This document shows, piece after piece, positions 28,338 to 37,094 of a stretch of 64,000 nucleotides of DNA. Source of the stretch: Methanomassiliicoccus sp. (GTDB lineage Archaea; Thermoplasmatota; Thermoplasmata; Methanomassiliicoccales; Methanomassiliicoccaceae); NCBI GenBank assembly GCA_018262895.1, contig JADFDJ010000002.1:62001-126000 (forward strand), given 5' to 3'. The notes under the pieces were generated by a model. It was not told the DNA's origin and made no database searches. It saw only the letters and a list, made by a program, of their open reading frames with translations. Within the stretch, counting starts at the first letter, position 1. Each line of letters opens with the position of its first letter. Both the position numbers and the translations under genes were made by a program.

Positions 28338-29075
28338 TCAATCGCTCTCAATACGAGGGGCCAGCAGGTAGTTCACGTTGCCGCGCTTGTCCGCGATCTC
28401 GAACTCCAGCTTCACTGGGAAGTCGCTCCCCAGGTTTATGGTGACCACGGAACCGGCAGGTATGGAGCGCACCATGTTGGAGAAGTAGTCGAGGGGGAAC
28501 AGGCTCTTCACCTTTTCCGTCACCTCCAGGGAGATCAGCAGGTCCTTGGGGAGCTTAAGGCTCACCGAGTCGGTGTCCCCTTCGGAGTACATCTCGAAAC
28601 CATCGGGGGTGGCGTTGAGGGCGATGTGGTCGGACACGGATTCCGCGGCCCTGATGCCCTTCTGCAGCTCATCGGACGTTACCGAGAGCTTTGCCGGGAG
28701 GCTAAGGTTCGGCACCTTGGGATCGCTCATGCCTGCCGTGTCCACCAGGTTCATCCTCCTGGTGATGTTGCCAACATGGAGCACCAGGCGGTTCTTGGCC
28801 TCGTCCTGCTCCATCTCGATGATGTCGCCGGCCCGGGACAGGCGAAGGACCTCCTTGATCTTGTCCAGGTCGATTCCCAGCTCGGTCTCGTCTGCGGAGA
28901 ACTCCTCGAACGCAGACTTCTCCACCTTCATGTCCACCATGGCCACATGGGCAGGGTCGACCGCCTTGAGCTCGATGCCATCGGAAAATATGTTGAACTT
29001 GGCCTCGTCCACGAGCGTGGAGACCACGTCGACGACGCCTTTCAAGGTCTCTGACTTAATCTTAGCATGAAACAT
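28338..29075 (-). CDS. pcn: PCNA DNA sliding clamp
   Basis: A 245-aa homotrimeric clamp that holds replicative polymerase, ligase and FEN1 on DNA. The two-lobed fold is recognisable from MFHAKIKSETLKGVVDVVS, the central GIELKAVDPAHVAMVDM and the C-terminal VNYLLAPRIESD. A run of G just upstream of the ATG (29078-29083) is the ribosome site, and a TATA-like TTTATCATA lies near 29126-29134. Confidence 0.96.
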   Translation of the reverse strand: MFHAKIKSETLKGVVDVVSTLVDEAKFNIFSDGIELKAVDPAHVAMVDMKVEKSAFEEFSADETELGIDLDKIKEVLRLSRAGDIIEMEQDEAKNRLVLHVGNITRRMNLVDTAGMSDPKVPNLSLPAKLSVTSDELQKGIRAAESVSDHIALNATPDGFEMYSEGDTDSVSLKLPKDLLISLEVTEKVKSLFPLDYFSNMVRSIPAGSVVTINLGSDFPVKLEFEIADKRGNVNYLLAPRIESD

Positions 29076-29157
29076 CCATTTCCCCCCGATTAATTGTTCG
29101 TGGTCTTGAAGGTAAACGTGTCGCCTATGATAAACCTTGCTTTAATTGCAGACTGGG

Positions 29158-29493
29158 TTAGTACTTCCGCCATCGATAGCCACACTTGCAGCAGCTGAGG
29201 AAGGTGGTCTCCGGCTCATCGGACTTCCTGGTCTGACGGAGGTACCAATAGGCCTCGTTGTGGTTGCACTTGGGGCAAGGCACGTTGGTCTTGGGCATCG
29301 TCCCCTCGATACCATCGACAACTGGACAGTCCTCGACCTCTTTCTTGTTCTTACCCATCATCGTCTTGGCGTGGGCCGTCTTGCTTAGGTCCTTGGCGCT
29401 CTGCTCGAACTCGCACTTGGGGTTGGGACACACGAACTCGCCCTTGCAGCCTTCTTTGGCCCGCAGCAGACCGCCGCACTTTGGACAGAACAT
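29158..29493 (-). CDS. tfs: Transcription cleavage factor TFS
   Basis: A 111-aa TFIIS-like factor that rescues backtracked RNA polymerase. It has an N-terminal zinc ribbon (C3, C6, then CPNPKC) and a C-terminal ribbon (CPKC and CCKC) whose tip QTRKSDEPETTF carries the acidic Asp-Glu pair that enters the polymerase active site. Length and layout are typical. A TATA-like CTTTTATATG near 29526-29534 suggests a short leader of about 11 bases. Confidence 0.95.
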   Translation of the reverse strand: MFCPKCGGLLRAKEGCKGEFVCPNPKCEFEQSAKDLSKTAHAKTMMGKNKKEVEDCPVVDGIEGTMPKTNVPCPKCNHNEAYWYLRQTRKSDEPETTFLSCCKCGYRWRKY

Positions 29494-29570
29494 CTTTAAC
29501 TCGCCAGAATGCTGTAAATTATGCTCATATAAAAGGGTTCTGCGCTAGCCTTTTGGGCAGGCGTTCGGTA

Positions 29571-30497
29571 TCAAATGAACTCCCAGTCGCGTGCGCTGCT
29601 CTTGGATTTCCGCGGTGGGTGGGTGTCATCCGAGGACCGCCTGGCGATCCTCCTCTCCACTCCCTTCTGCTCCTCTGCCATGGACTGAGCGCGCTCTCTA
29701 AGGGCCTTGCGTTCCTTGAGGGTGATGGGCGCCTCTTCGTCATCCTCTATCATCATCGCCCTCCTCGCCGTTCGCATGGGGCGGGGTAAATCCTCCTCGT
29801 CGTCATACGTGCCCCCAACCATCTCGAGATCGGCGAAGCTCCGGCCCCGCCGCCGCTCCACAGGCTGACGCTGGGTGGTGGTGAAGGTGTTACCCTCCAG
29901 CACGACTGTGGTGGAGTTGCCCTTGCTCATCCGCGACAGCAGGAGCATCTCCCGGTGGGTCTGCTGAGACAGCACCCCCCCGATGTAGGCGAAGGCCACC
30001 GTGGTGACATAGCTGTCAAGGCCCAGGTTGGCGGTGGAATGCAGGGAGGTGAAGAACGACGTCAGGTACATATCCACGAACTCCAGGTAAGGCTGGAGAA
30101 CAGGTACGTTAGCGGCCACCACCGCAGCGATGGCGTCCGGGCTGAGGTCGATCCCTAGGATGACCGTTGGGATGATGCCGGCGCGTACGAGCATGGTAAC
30201 GGCGAAGATGAATATGACGGGTATCAGTGCGGACATCATGCCCTTGAAGGGAGATCCCGCGCGTCGTCCCCCCACGTATCCGGCGATCATCTGACCAAAG
30301 ATCGGCAGCCACCACAAGAGCAGGGAGAGGGTGAAGGTGTACTTGACGGCGCTCCAGTAACTGTAGACCACTGGCCCGTCGAACTTCCTGGCCTCCTCGT
30401 CGTCATAGGTGTCTGCTAAATGATAGACTCCGTTATGAACGAGCGAGCTAGTGGTACCGTCCTTTATCCTGGACCCTTTTCTGAGCAGCACTCCCAT
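29571..30497 (-). CDS. Archaeal membrane protein of unknown function
   Basis: A 308-aa protein. Residues about 50-120 contain two or three hydrophobic segments (YTFTLSLLLWWLPIFG, LIPVIFIFAVTMLV) and there is another moderately hydrophobic helix near 165-180. The C-terminal third is hydrophilic and highly charged. The motif TYDDEE occurs twice, at about residues 30-35 and 230-235. No domain is recognised. A TATA-like ACTATAAAATATT lies at 30543-30555, consistent with a separate transcript. Confidence 0.65.
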   Translation of the reverse strand: MGVLLRKGSRIKDGTTSSLVHNGVYHLADTYDDEEARKFDGPVVYSYWSAVKYTFTLSLLLWWLPIFGQMIAGYVGGRRAGSPFKGMMSALIPVIFIFAVTMLVRAGIIPTVILGIDLSPDAIAAVVAANVPVLQPYLEFVDMYLTSFFTSLHSTANLGLDSYVTTVAFAYIGGVLSQQTHREMLLLSRMSKGNSTTVVLEGNTFTTTQRQPVERRRGRSFADLEMVGGTYDDEEDLPRPMRTARRAMMIEDDEEAPITLKERKALRERAQSMAEEQKGVERRIARRSSDDTHPPRKSKSSARDWEFI

Positions 30498-30678
30498 CCC
30501 AGCGGTCCGACGTTCGTCCGACCATGCAGTTCAACGCTTGGAGACTATAAAATATTATTGAGCTCATTCCATTGTTCTGAGGCCAGTAGAAGAAGGAGGA
30601 CTGGCCTCACGAGAAATACTGTCGATTTTTTTGGCATAGATCCCGTATGACATAAACCAGGCCTGATAGATCAGGACC

Positions 30679-31041
30679 TTACCGGTCCACATAATAATGC
30701 ATCCCAAGGGTCTCCAAGGCCTTTCGCGTCCCGTCCACCGTAACCCTGTCTGGGCGGATGCGATGCTTGAGGATCTCCTCTATGGAGCACCCCAGGTAGT
30801 CCGCCATAACCTTCAGGCGATCGAAGGGAAAAGGCTGCTTCCCGACCAGTATCTGCCGGACGCTCCATCCTGGGTGCACGCGGGAGCGGTACCCCAGCAC
30901 CCTGCCCAGCTGATTGATGCTCCCGGCCTTCTCTATACCCTGTTGGATCAAGCGCACCCGAAAGTTGGAGGACAGCCAGACCTTATCCTCTGTTATCTCT
31001 CCCCGTTGGAGATATTTGTATGGTATCTGTTCTGGCAACAC
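30679..31041 (-). CDS. Small helix-turn-helix DNA-binding protein
   Basis: A 120-aa basic protein with a probable XRE-like helix-turn-helix at residues about 38-95: SINQLGRVLGYRS followed by WSVRQILVGKQPFPFDRLK and MADYLGCSIEEIL. No effector domain is present. It is surrounded by noncoding AT-rich sequence and stands alone between a membrane protein gene and the divergent yjbQ gene. Targets unknown. Confidence 0.6.
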   Translation of the reverse strand: MLPEQIPYKYLQRGEITEDKVWLSSNFRVRLIQQGIEKAGSINQLGRVLGYRSRVHPGWSVRQILVGKQPFPFDRLKVMADYLGCSIEEILKHRIRPDRVTVDGTRKALETLGMHYYVDR

Positions 31042-31238
31042 TTCTTCGATTACCGTGTGGTTTAAAATACTATTCCATGAATCCTTCGTTACTCACACCT
31101 TCGATGATCTCCAGAGGAAATGGAAGAGCGGGTTCCTGACTGCGGAGGGGCCCTGCCAGATGTTATTTGTTCAAGTGGTCAAAAAAAGCATCAAGTTAAA
31201 ATACTCTACCAAATGTAGCCTTGGTTGCAGAGTGATAC

Positions 31239-31661
31239 ATGGGTAACTTTAGGAAGGTCCTTAAGATAAGGACCTCGGCGGAGGGAGATATTGTCGACCT
31301 CACCGAGGATTTGAACTCGACGATACGCTCATCACAGTTCAAAGAAGGCATAGCCTGCGTATTCATTGCACATTCAACCGCTGGCCTGTTCACCATCGAG
31401 AACGAGGACGGACTTCGGCATGACATGAGGGAGGCCCTTCAGCGCCTATTCCCCAAGGAGTTGGAATATGAGCATCACCTCCGCTGGGGAGACGGCAACG
31501 GGCACTCCCACATACGGTCGGCTTTCCTGGGCACATCCTTGAGCGTGCCCTTTCACGAGGGGGTCCCTGACCTGGGCACCTGGCAGCAGGTCGTTCTCAT
31601 GGAGCTGGACAACCGCGGTCGAGACAGAAAAGTGATAATCCAGATCATAGGAGATCCTTAG
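31239..31661 (+). CDS. YjbQ / UPF0047 family protein
   Basis: A 140-aa member of the YjbQ (secondary thiamine-phosphate synthase) family, which forms small trimers; the physiological role is uncertain. Diagnostic are AHSTAGLFTIENEDGLRHD and GDGNGHSHIRSAFLG with conserved histidines. A TTAAAATA element at 31196-31203 predicts a leader of about 13 bases. The MBL-fold nuclease gene begins 12 bases after the stop, so the two are likely co-transcribed. Confidence 0.9.
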   Translation: MGNFRKVLKIRTSAEGDIVDLTEDLNSTIRSSQFKEGIACVFIAHSTAGLFTIENEDGLRHDMREALQRLFPKELEYEHHLRWGDGNGHSHIRSAFLGTSLSVPFHEGVPDLGTWQQVVLMELDNRGRDRKVIIQIIGDP

Positions 31662-31673
31662 GAGGCATGAACA

Positions 31674-32924
31674 ATGAACATCAAATTCTTAGGCGGCGCC
31701 GACGTGGTCGGCAGGATGGGGATGCTTTTGCAGAACAAAGGAGCAAACCTCCTCTTCGAATACGGTATGACCGCGTCCAAACCCCCATCATATCCCCTGC
31801 CTGCCCCGTTTGTGGACATGGCGTTCCTGACGCACAGTCACCTTGACCACTGCGGGATGCTGCCATGGTTATGCGGAAAGTACGACACCGAGGTAGTGGC
31901 AACCCCTACCACCGTGGACGTGGCCGAGCTGCTGGTGCGCGATTCCCTCAAGATCGCGGACATAGAGGGATACCCTAAGCCGTTCAACGAGCAGGACATC
32001 AAGGCCATGATGCATAACTTTACACCCATGACCTACGGTGAGGTCATGGACGTGGGAGGCTTTGAGATCGGGCTGCACCCCGCAGGGCACCTGCCCGGGG
32101 CGGCCATGTTCGAGATAAAGGGGGAGCAGACCACCGTGTTCACGGGGGACCTGCACACCTACAACATGCGGCTGGTATGGGGGGCGCATCCCGTGAAGTG
32201 CGACAACCTCATCATCGAGGGCACCTACTCCGGCAGGCTCCACCCGGACCGGCTGAAGACGGAGTACGAGCTCATAGAGAAAGTGAAGGCCGTTGTGGAA
32301 CGGGGAGGAAAGGCGATCCTGCCGTGCTTCGCCGTGGGCAGGACCCAGGAGATCATGCTCATCCTCAAGGACCTGAAGTACAACATGTGGGTCGATGGGA
32401 TGGGAAAGACGATAAACCGGATGTACCTCGACCGGCCCGAGTACATCCGCTCGGAGAAGGCGCTGAAGGCCGCGAAGCGAAAGTTCAACGAGGTCCGCAC
32501 GCCTCAGGACCGGCAGCGGGCCCGGCGCGAGGCCCAGGTCATCGTCACGACCGGCGGTATGCTCGACGGGGGCCCGGTGCTGACCTACCTGGAGGATGTC
32601 AAGAACGATCCCAAGAGCGCCGTGCTCATGACCGGCTACCAGGTCGAGGGCTCGAACGGCTGGCGTCTCCTGCAGGAGGGGATGATCCATGTACAGTCGA
32701 GCAAGGAGGAGATCCCCCGGCCCGTAGGCATAAAGTGCGAGGTGAAGAAGTACGACCTCAGCGCCCACGCCGACCAGGGGGAGCTGCTCTCCTTCATCAA
32801 GGCCTGCAATCCCGAAAGGGTCATCATCATGCACTCCGACGACCGCGAGCCCATGGCCGAGGCCATACGCCAGGAGAACATCAAGGTCCTCCTGCCCTCG
32901 GCAAATGAGGACATCGAGCTGTGA
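31674..32924 (+). CDS. aCPSF2-like metallo-beta-lactamase ribonuclease
   Basis: A 416-aa MBL/beta-CASP RNase of the archaeal aCPSF2 type. HSHLDH (54-59) is the zinc motif, followed by PAGHLPGAAMF, the TGDLH aspartate, the beta-CASP domain (about 180-340) and the C-terminal SAHADQGEL. It lacks the KH domains of aCPSF1, as expected for aCPSF2. Members are reported to have 5'-3' exonuclease and/or endonuclease activity in RNA decay. A GGAGG-type site (TTAGGAGGCATGAACAATG) precedes the start. Confidence 0.9.
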   Translation: MNIKFLGGADVVGRMGMLLQNKGANLLFEYGMTASKPPSYPLPAPFVDMAFLTHSHLDHCGMLPWLCGKYDTEVVATPTTVDVAELLVRDSLKIADIEGYPKPFNEQDIKAMMHNFTPMTYGEVMDVGGFEIGLHPAGHLPGAAMFEIKGEQTTVFTGDLHTYNMRLVWGAHPVKCDNLIIEGTYSGRLHPDRLKTEYELIEKVKAVVERGGKAILPCFAVGRTQEIMLILKDLKYNMWVDGMGKTINRMYLDRPEYIRSEKALKAAKRKFNEVRTPQDRQRARREAQVIVTTGGMLDGGPVLTYLEDVKNDPKSAVLMTGYQVEGSNGWRLLQEGMIHVQSSKEEIPRPVGIKCEVKKYDLSAHADQGELLSFIKACNPERVIIMHSDDREPMAEAIRQENIKVLLPSANEDIEL

Positions 32925-32964
32925 CCAGGAAAGTTCATTATCCCCACGCTCGTTCTGTCGGAAC

Positions 32965-33795
32965 ATGGACGGGATCGAGCGGTTCCTCCGCGAGGACATA
33001 GGCCAGGGAGACATCACCACCGAGGCGCTCATAGGCGAACGGGGGGGAAAGGCCAGCATCGTGGCCAGGGAAAGCTGCGCGATAGCCGGCCTGGAGGAGG
33101 CGGAGGCTGTCTTCCATGCCCTGGGTCTAAGGACCGCTGCGCGCGTGGACGATGGGGACAGCGTACCCGCGGGGACCGAGGTCCTGCATATCGAGGGGGA
33201 CCTGCGTTCCATACTCACGGGCGAGAGGGTCGCCCTCAACTTCCTGATGCGCATGTCCGGGATAGCCACGGCCACCAGAAAGGTGCTGACGGTGTGCCGG
33301 GAGCGCAACCCCGCGATAATCGTGGCGGCCACACGCAAGACCACCCCCGGCTTCCGTCGCTACGAGAAGAAAGCGGTCATGCTCGGAGGAGGCGACCCCC
33401 ACAGGTATCGTCTTGACGATGCCATTCTTATCAAGGACAATCACCTGGCAGTGGTGGGCAGCATCTCGGAGGCCGTGACCAGGGCCAGGAAGTACTCCTT
33501 CACCAAGAAGGTGGAGGTGGAGGTCGTGTCCATGGAGGGTGCGAAGGAGGCAGCGGCCGCCGGCGCGGACATAGTGCTTCTGGACAACATGTCCCCGGGG
33601 GATGCCGCGGAATGCGCCGCCGCCATCAAGGCCATCGACAGCAGGATCATCGTGGAGGCGTCAGGAGGTATAACCATGGAGAACGCGCCCCTGTACGCCG
33701 TGGGCGTGGACGTCATCTCCCTGGGCTGGCTGACCCATTCCTCACGGGCGGTGGACCTGTCCCTGGACATCAAGGAGATGGAAGAGCGATCTTAG
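32965..33795 (+). CDS. nadC: Nicotinate-nucleotide pyrophosphorylase
   Basis: Quinolinate phosphoribosyltransferase of NAD synthesis. The 276-aa protein has the N-terminal open-face sheet (IERFLREDIGQGDITTEA), and the barrel with AATRKTTPGFRRYEKKAV and the catalytic lysine in ILIKDNHL. ATG 32965 is chosen as it gives the canonical N-terminus; TTCATTATC at 32934-32942 lies about 26 bases upstream, so the mRNA may be leaderless. No nadA or nadB is in the window. It overlaps the convergent hdrB gene by 26 bases. Confidence 0.95.
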   Translation: MDGIERFLREDIGQGDITTEALIGERGGKASIVARESCAIAGLEEAEAVFHALGLRTAARVDDGDSVPAGTEVLHIEGDLRSILTGERVALNFLMRMSGIATATRKVLTVCRERNPAIIVAATRKTTPGFRRYEKKAVMLGGGDPHRYRLDDAILIKDNHLAVVGSISEAVTRARKYSFTKKVEVEVVSMEGAKEAAAAGADIVLLDNMSPGDAAECAAAIKAIDSRIIVEASGGITMENAPLYAVGVDVISLGWLTHSSRAVDLSLDIKEMEERS

Positions 33796-34603
33796 TGCGG
33801 TGGTAGCGCAGCCCGATCTTCTCCGGGGATGCGCCCATGGCCAGCGCCATGAGCTCAGCCAGGTACAGGACGGGTACCCCTTCCTTTTGCTTGATGTCGA
33901 ACTGCACGAAGCAGAAGGGACAGGGTGTTAGGATAGCATCCACCTTGGACGCCTGCGGTCCTCTCACCGCATCTGCCAGCATTTTCACCGAAAGCCCCTC
34001 GTCTATACCACCCAGACCGCCCCCGCAGCACGCCGGCCACTCCGGCCCCGTGGCCACAGCGGCGCCGGTCCAGGAGGCGATCCTGTCCAGTACCTCGGGG
34101 CAGAAGGACCGATCGAGCCTCAGGACCTCGGAGGGCCGCAGCATATGGCATCCCGGATGAGGGGCCAGTCTCAGGCCCAAAGGTCTTGTGATGAGCCTGC
34201 GGACCTCCTTCTCGCGCTCCAGGAGGTACCCCGGGAGATGGTGGACCTGGACCTCTCCGCGGTACTCCCTCCCGATGCCGTCCAGAACTTTGTTGACCTT
34301 CTCCCTGACGAGATCGTCCTCGAGCATGTGTCGGGCCTCCTTGAGCGACATGTAGCAGCCGTTGCACAGCGTGAGGACGTCCCTCCCCCCCTCCTCAGCT
34401 ATGGCCAGCAGGCGTGCCGAGGAGGTGAGCCATGTCTCCCTGGCCATGGTGCGGAGGCCGATGGGCTCCACACAGCAGGTGGCCCCCGGCAGGTCCGCGC
34501 AGTCCGCTTGCATCCTTTCTAGGACGAAGCGCGACGCAGCCTCCAGGAAAGGCAATCGGGTGGGGATGAGGCAGCCTGAGAAGAGGTAGAGCGGCCTAGT
34601 CAT
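33770..34603 (-). CDS. hdrB: HdrB-like heterodisulfide reductase subunit B
   Basis: A 277-aa protein with two CCG domains that hold the noncubane Fe-S clusters reducing CoM-S-S-CoB in methanogens. First domain: C in FSGCLIP, CCVEPIGL and CNGCYMSL; second: HPGCHM, ACCGGGLGG and CPFCFVQFD. All cysteines are present. ATG 34603 overlaps the hdrC stop by 8 bases, so the two are coupled. HdrA is not adjacent, so the partner electron carrier must be encoded elsewhere or be different. Confidence 0.88.
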   Translation of the reverse strand: MTRPLYLFSGCLIPTRLPFLEAASRFVLERMQADCADLPGATCCVEPIGLRTMARETWLTSSARLLAIAEEGGRDVLTLCNGCYMSLKEARHMLEDDLVREKVNKVLDGIGREYRGEVQVHHLPGYLLEREKEVRRLITRPLGLRLAPHPGCHMLRPSEVLRLDRSFCPEVLDRIASWTGAAVATGPEWPACCGGGLGGIDEGLSVKMLADAVRGPQASKVDAILTPCPFCFVQFDIKQKEGVPVLYLAELMALAMGASPEKIGLRYHRTKIALPSP

Positions 34604-35081
34604 GAACCACACTCCCCAATCCGGTCCGCTGGCATATTTCCCGAGCCTCCGCCACCGCCTCCGCGGAGACCTCCCCATCGGGGAGGCCCAGCTCCTTCCT
34701 CATCTTCTTGGTCATACCGGTACGGGGAAAGCTTAGTCCCGTGGTCAGGAAACGTTCCGCCTCCTCCCGCAGGAAGGCCGGAACCTCCCCGCCAGTCACC
34801 GCCCTCTCCCTGAGTTGGGCGATGACCTCGCCGGGGTCCGCGCCGGAGGGGCACCTCTCAGAGCAGCTCATGCACCGTGCGCACAGCCACAGGGCGCCCT
34901 CGCGGAGGGGATCGATTGAGCCCAGGACAGCACGTTCCATCAGCTCTGCGGGACGGATACCGCCGTGCCTCTGACTGGGGCATACCGCGGCACATCCCCC
35001 GCACTGCTGGCAAAGCATGGCCAGCGGTGCCACGTTCTCCAGCCAATCGGCCATGACCCTGTCGTAAGCGGTCCTCCTCAC
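34596..35081 (-). CDS. hdrC: HdrC-like ferredoxin subunit
   Basis: A 161-aa iron-sulfur protein with two [4Fe-4S] motifs, CQQCGGCAAVCP and CARCMSCSERCP, the standard HdrC layout for wiring electrons to HdrB. The C-terminal about 70 residues carry no cysteines of note and end VVHD. The start is GTG 35081 with only a weak ribosome site. It is coupled to hdrB by an 8-base overlap. Confidence 0.88.
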   Translation of the reverse strand: MRRTAYDRVMADWLENVAPLAMLCQQCGGCAAVCPSQRHGGIRPAELMERAVLGSIDPLREGALWLCARCMSCSERCPSGADPGEVIAQLRERAVTGGEVPAFLREEAERFLTTGLSFPRTGMTKKMRKELGLPDGEVSAEAVAEAREICQRTGLGSVVHD

Positions 35082-35182
35082 GTCCAGGGCAAGCGCTCCC
35101 GCCCATATACCGTTTTCTTCGTTCGGTTAGCTGCATGGCGATGCGCGATGTCATTAAGAGCTGATATCGCTGTCCTGGCATC

Positions 35183-35365
35183 ATGGACATAGAGAAGGAG
35201 AAGTGCCAGTTCTGCGGACGGCCGGCCAAGAACTTCCAGTTCTGCGCCTTCATCTGCGAGCGTGATGAATGCGCAGAGCGGGCCATGCAGGAGCGTGGGG
35301 GTCCGGCAGGTCACATCAAGGCCAAGCGAGAGGCTCAGGAGCGGGAGCGGGCGAGCAAGGAGTGA
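35183..35365 (+). CDS. Small Cys-rich protein, probable zinc finger
   Basis: A 60-aa open frame with C8-x2-C11, then C21, C25 and C30, followed by a strongly charged helix ending in Lys/Arg/Glu repeats. Such spacing fits one zinc-binding knuckle. A TTAAGA-like box about 26 bases upstream and absence of a Shine-Dalgarno would fit a leaderless gene. It lies on the strand opposite to the Hdr genes, in the 400-base gap between hdrC and the HdrD-like gene. Not matched to any known family. Confidence 0.5.
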   Translation: MDIEKEKCQFCGRPAKNFQFCAFICERDECAERAMQERGGPAGHIKAKREAQERERASKE

Positions 35366-35482
35366 GCTACCGTAACCGGTCCGTCCGGTACAGTGGACCA
35401 GGGGAGTACAGATAGGCAGCCCCGTGCGCCCTGTGCCTGTATGGTCGGCCACTCAATCCTGATATAGCTTATTCTCTAATTG

Positions 35483-36634
35483 TCAGGACTCGTCGGACGA
35501 GCTTCGCTCCCGGTCAAGGCGGCGGGCCGTACGGACGCACATGTCCTCGATGCGCACCCTGCTGGAAAGCTCCGAGGCATGGTGCCTGTCGGCGCAGGAG
35601 AGGTGGACGAGACACTTGGGGCATGCGGTGACGAGAACATCCGCTCCTGTCGCCGCGGCCTCCTGCAGTCGCTCTACCTGGACCTTCTTTGCGGTGTGAT
35701 CGCAATCGACCCACCCAGAGGTTCCGCAGCAGACGCTCATGGGGCCGCTGCGAGGCATATCCCGAAGCTCGCCCAGGGAGCGCAGGACCTCTCGTGGCTG
35801 CTCCACTATCCCCACGCATTTGGAGAGCCTGCAGGGGTCCTGGTATGTCACCACGTCCTCCCCCGCCCCGAGCTCCAACTTTCCGGCGGCGATGCCTTCG
35901 GCGAGCACCTCGGCCATGGTCCTGACCCTGATGCCGGTGTCCCCGACCACCTGAGGGTACAGGTCGCGCCACGCGGAAGCGCACTCGGGACAGAACGTTA
36001 CGATCTCCTCCACCCCCGCGTCCCTTGCCGCCTGCCAGTTCTCACGGGCCAGCCTCTCGAACAGAGCGTCGTCCCCGGCCCAATAGGCATCATGCCCGCA
36101 GCATCTTTCCGAGGGGTCCAGCCTCGGTCGCACGCCCAGGGCGTTGAGCAGCCGGACCGCCGATCGGGGTAGCTCCAGGAGATCGTTTCGGATGTAGCGC
36201 AGAGCTACATCAAAGTAGGGGACGCAGCCGACGAACAGCATGCTGCGGGAGCGGGGGTCGATCTGCAGGTCGGGCGTGACCCAACTTGCGGACCTGGGAC
36301 GCAGGGAGGGGGAGGACGTCAGCCTCCCTACGGCGTTGAGCACTCCATGATGGGCGGCCATGGGGACCTCGTCCCGCCTCGCCAGGGACCTCAGGCCGCG
36401 GACCAGCCGCGGGAAGTCCACTCCCGCGTTGCAGACCTGGGAGCATGCCCCGCAGGAGGTGCATGACCACAACTGGGGCACCCTTTCACCGCCTTGCCCG
36501 TTCAGCCCCTGCTCGACCACCTTCCTGGGGGAGAAGGAGTCATAGCGCTGGGCGGCCACACAGGCATAGGTGCACCGGCCGCACCCTATGCAGGCCTCGG
36601 CGTGGAACCTGCGGAAGATATCATCACGCTCCAT
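35483..36634 (-). CDS. HdrD-like Fe-S protein (HdrC-HdrB fusion type)
   Basis: A 383-aa protein with the HdrD layout: two N-terminal [4Fe-4S] motifs (CIGCGRCTYAC at 15-25 and CTSCGACSQVC) fused to two CCG domains (FVGCVPYF with RCCGHDAYW and CPEC; DPCRL with CCGTSGW and CPKC). HdrD normally works with membrane HdrE; similar fusions also serve as soluble electron-transfer units. Here it overlaps mvhD by 11 bases, suggesting that MvhD feeds electrons into it. The substrate may be a heterodisulfide but is not certain. Confidence 0.82.
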   Translation of the reverse strand: MERDDIFRRFHAEACIGCGRCTYACVAAQRYDSFSPRKVVEQGLNGQGGERVPQLWSCTSCGACSQVCNAGVDFPRLVRGLRSLARRDEVPMAAHHGVLNAVGRLTSSPSLRPRSASWVTPDLQIDPRSRSMLFVGCVPYFDVALRYIRNDLLELPRSAVRLLNALGVRPRLDPSERCCGHDAYWAGDDALFERLARENWQAARDAGVEEIVTFCPECASAWRDLYPQVVGDTGIRVRTMAEVLAEGIAAGKLELGAGEDVVTYQDPCRLSKCVGIVEQPREVLRSLGELRDMPRSGPMSVCCGTSGWVDCDHTAKKVQVERLQEAAATGADVLVTACPKCLVHLSCADRHHASELSSRVRIEDMCVRTARRLDRERSSSDES

Positions 36635-37052
36635 CCGGCAACCTCCCCAGCGGGCCCTTGCTCTGGAGCAAAGCGACGAAGGTGTCCACGGTGGACCCGA
36701 AGAGCTCGCCCTCGGCCGCGGAGATCCACCTCAGCACAAGCCTATCCCTTCCGATGCCAAGGAGGTCGAGCAGCTCCCATACCTCCTGTATCCGCACCTC
36801 CTCCCGCTGGTTACCGGAGATGTAATGGCAATCACCGGGGTGGCAGCCCAGGACCATGACCCCGTCGGCACCCTTCTCGAAGCACTGCAGTATCAGACCG
36901 GCATCGATACGGCTGGAGCACATCACTCGCACGATCCTCACGCTGGGGGAGTATTGCCTCCGGGATACCCCTGCCAGATCGGCCCCGGCATAGGCGCACC
37001 AGTTGCAGCAGAACGCCACCACTCTCGGCTGCCAGGGCTCCACTTCGGTCAC
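36624..37052 (-). CDS. mvhD: MvhD/FrhD-like [2Fe-2S] electron transfer subunit
   Basis: A 142-aa protein of the F420-non-reducing hydrogenase delta subunit family, which carries a [2Fe-2S] cluster and links a hydrogenase or formate dehydrogenase to heterodisulfide reductase. FCCNWCAYAGADLAG, VRVMCSS and LGCHPGDCHY are the diagnostic segments. GTG 37052 is the likely start with AGGGGAC upstream. MvhA and MvhG are not nearby, so the electron donor is unknown. Confidence 0.87.
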   Translation of the reverse strand: MTEVEPWQPRVVAFCCNWCAYAGADLAGVSRRQYSPSVRIVRVMCSSRIDAGLILQCFEKGADGVMVLGCHPGDCHYISGNQREEVRIQEVWELLDLLGIGRDRLVLRWISAAEGELFGSTVDTFVALLQSKGPLGRLPDGA

Positions 37053-37094
37053 TGGGTCCCCTGGACATCGTATGGCCTCTTAATCCTTACCCGG

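Noticed and set aside
30662-30675. CCTGAT-AG-ATCAGG palindrome after the small HTH gene
   Set aside because: Only 6-bp arms and no supporting context; too weak to call a site.
31869-33344. 491-residue open frame antisense to aCPSF2 and nadC
   Set aside because: It spans two confident genes on the other strand and has no recognisable domain.
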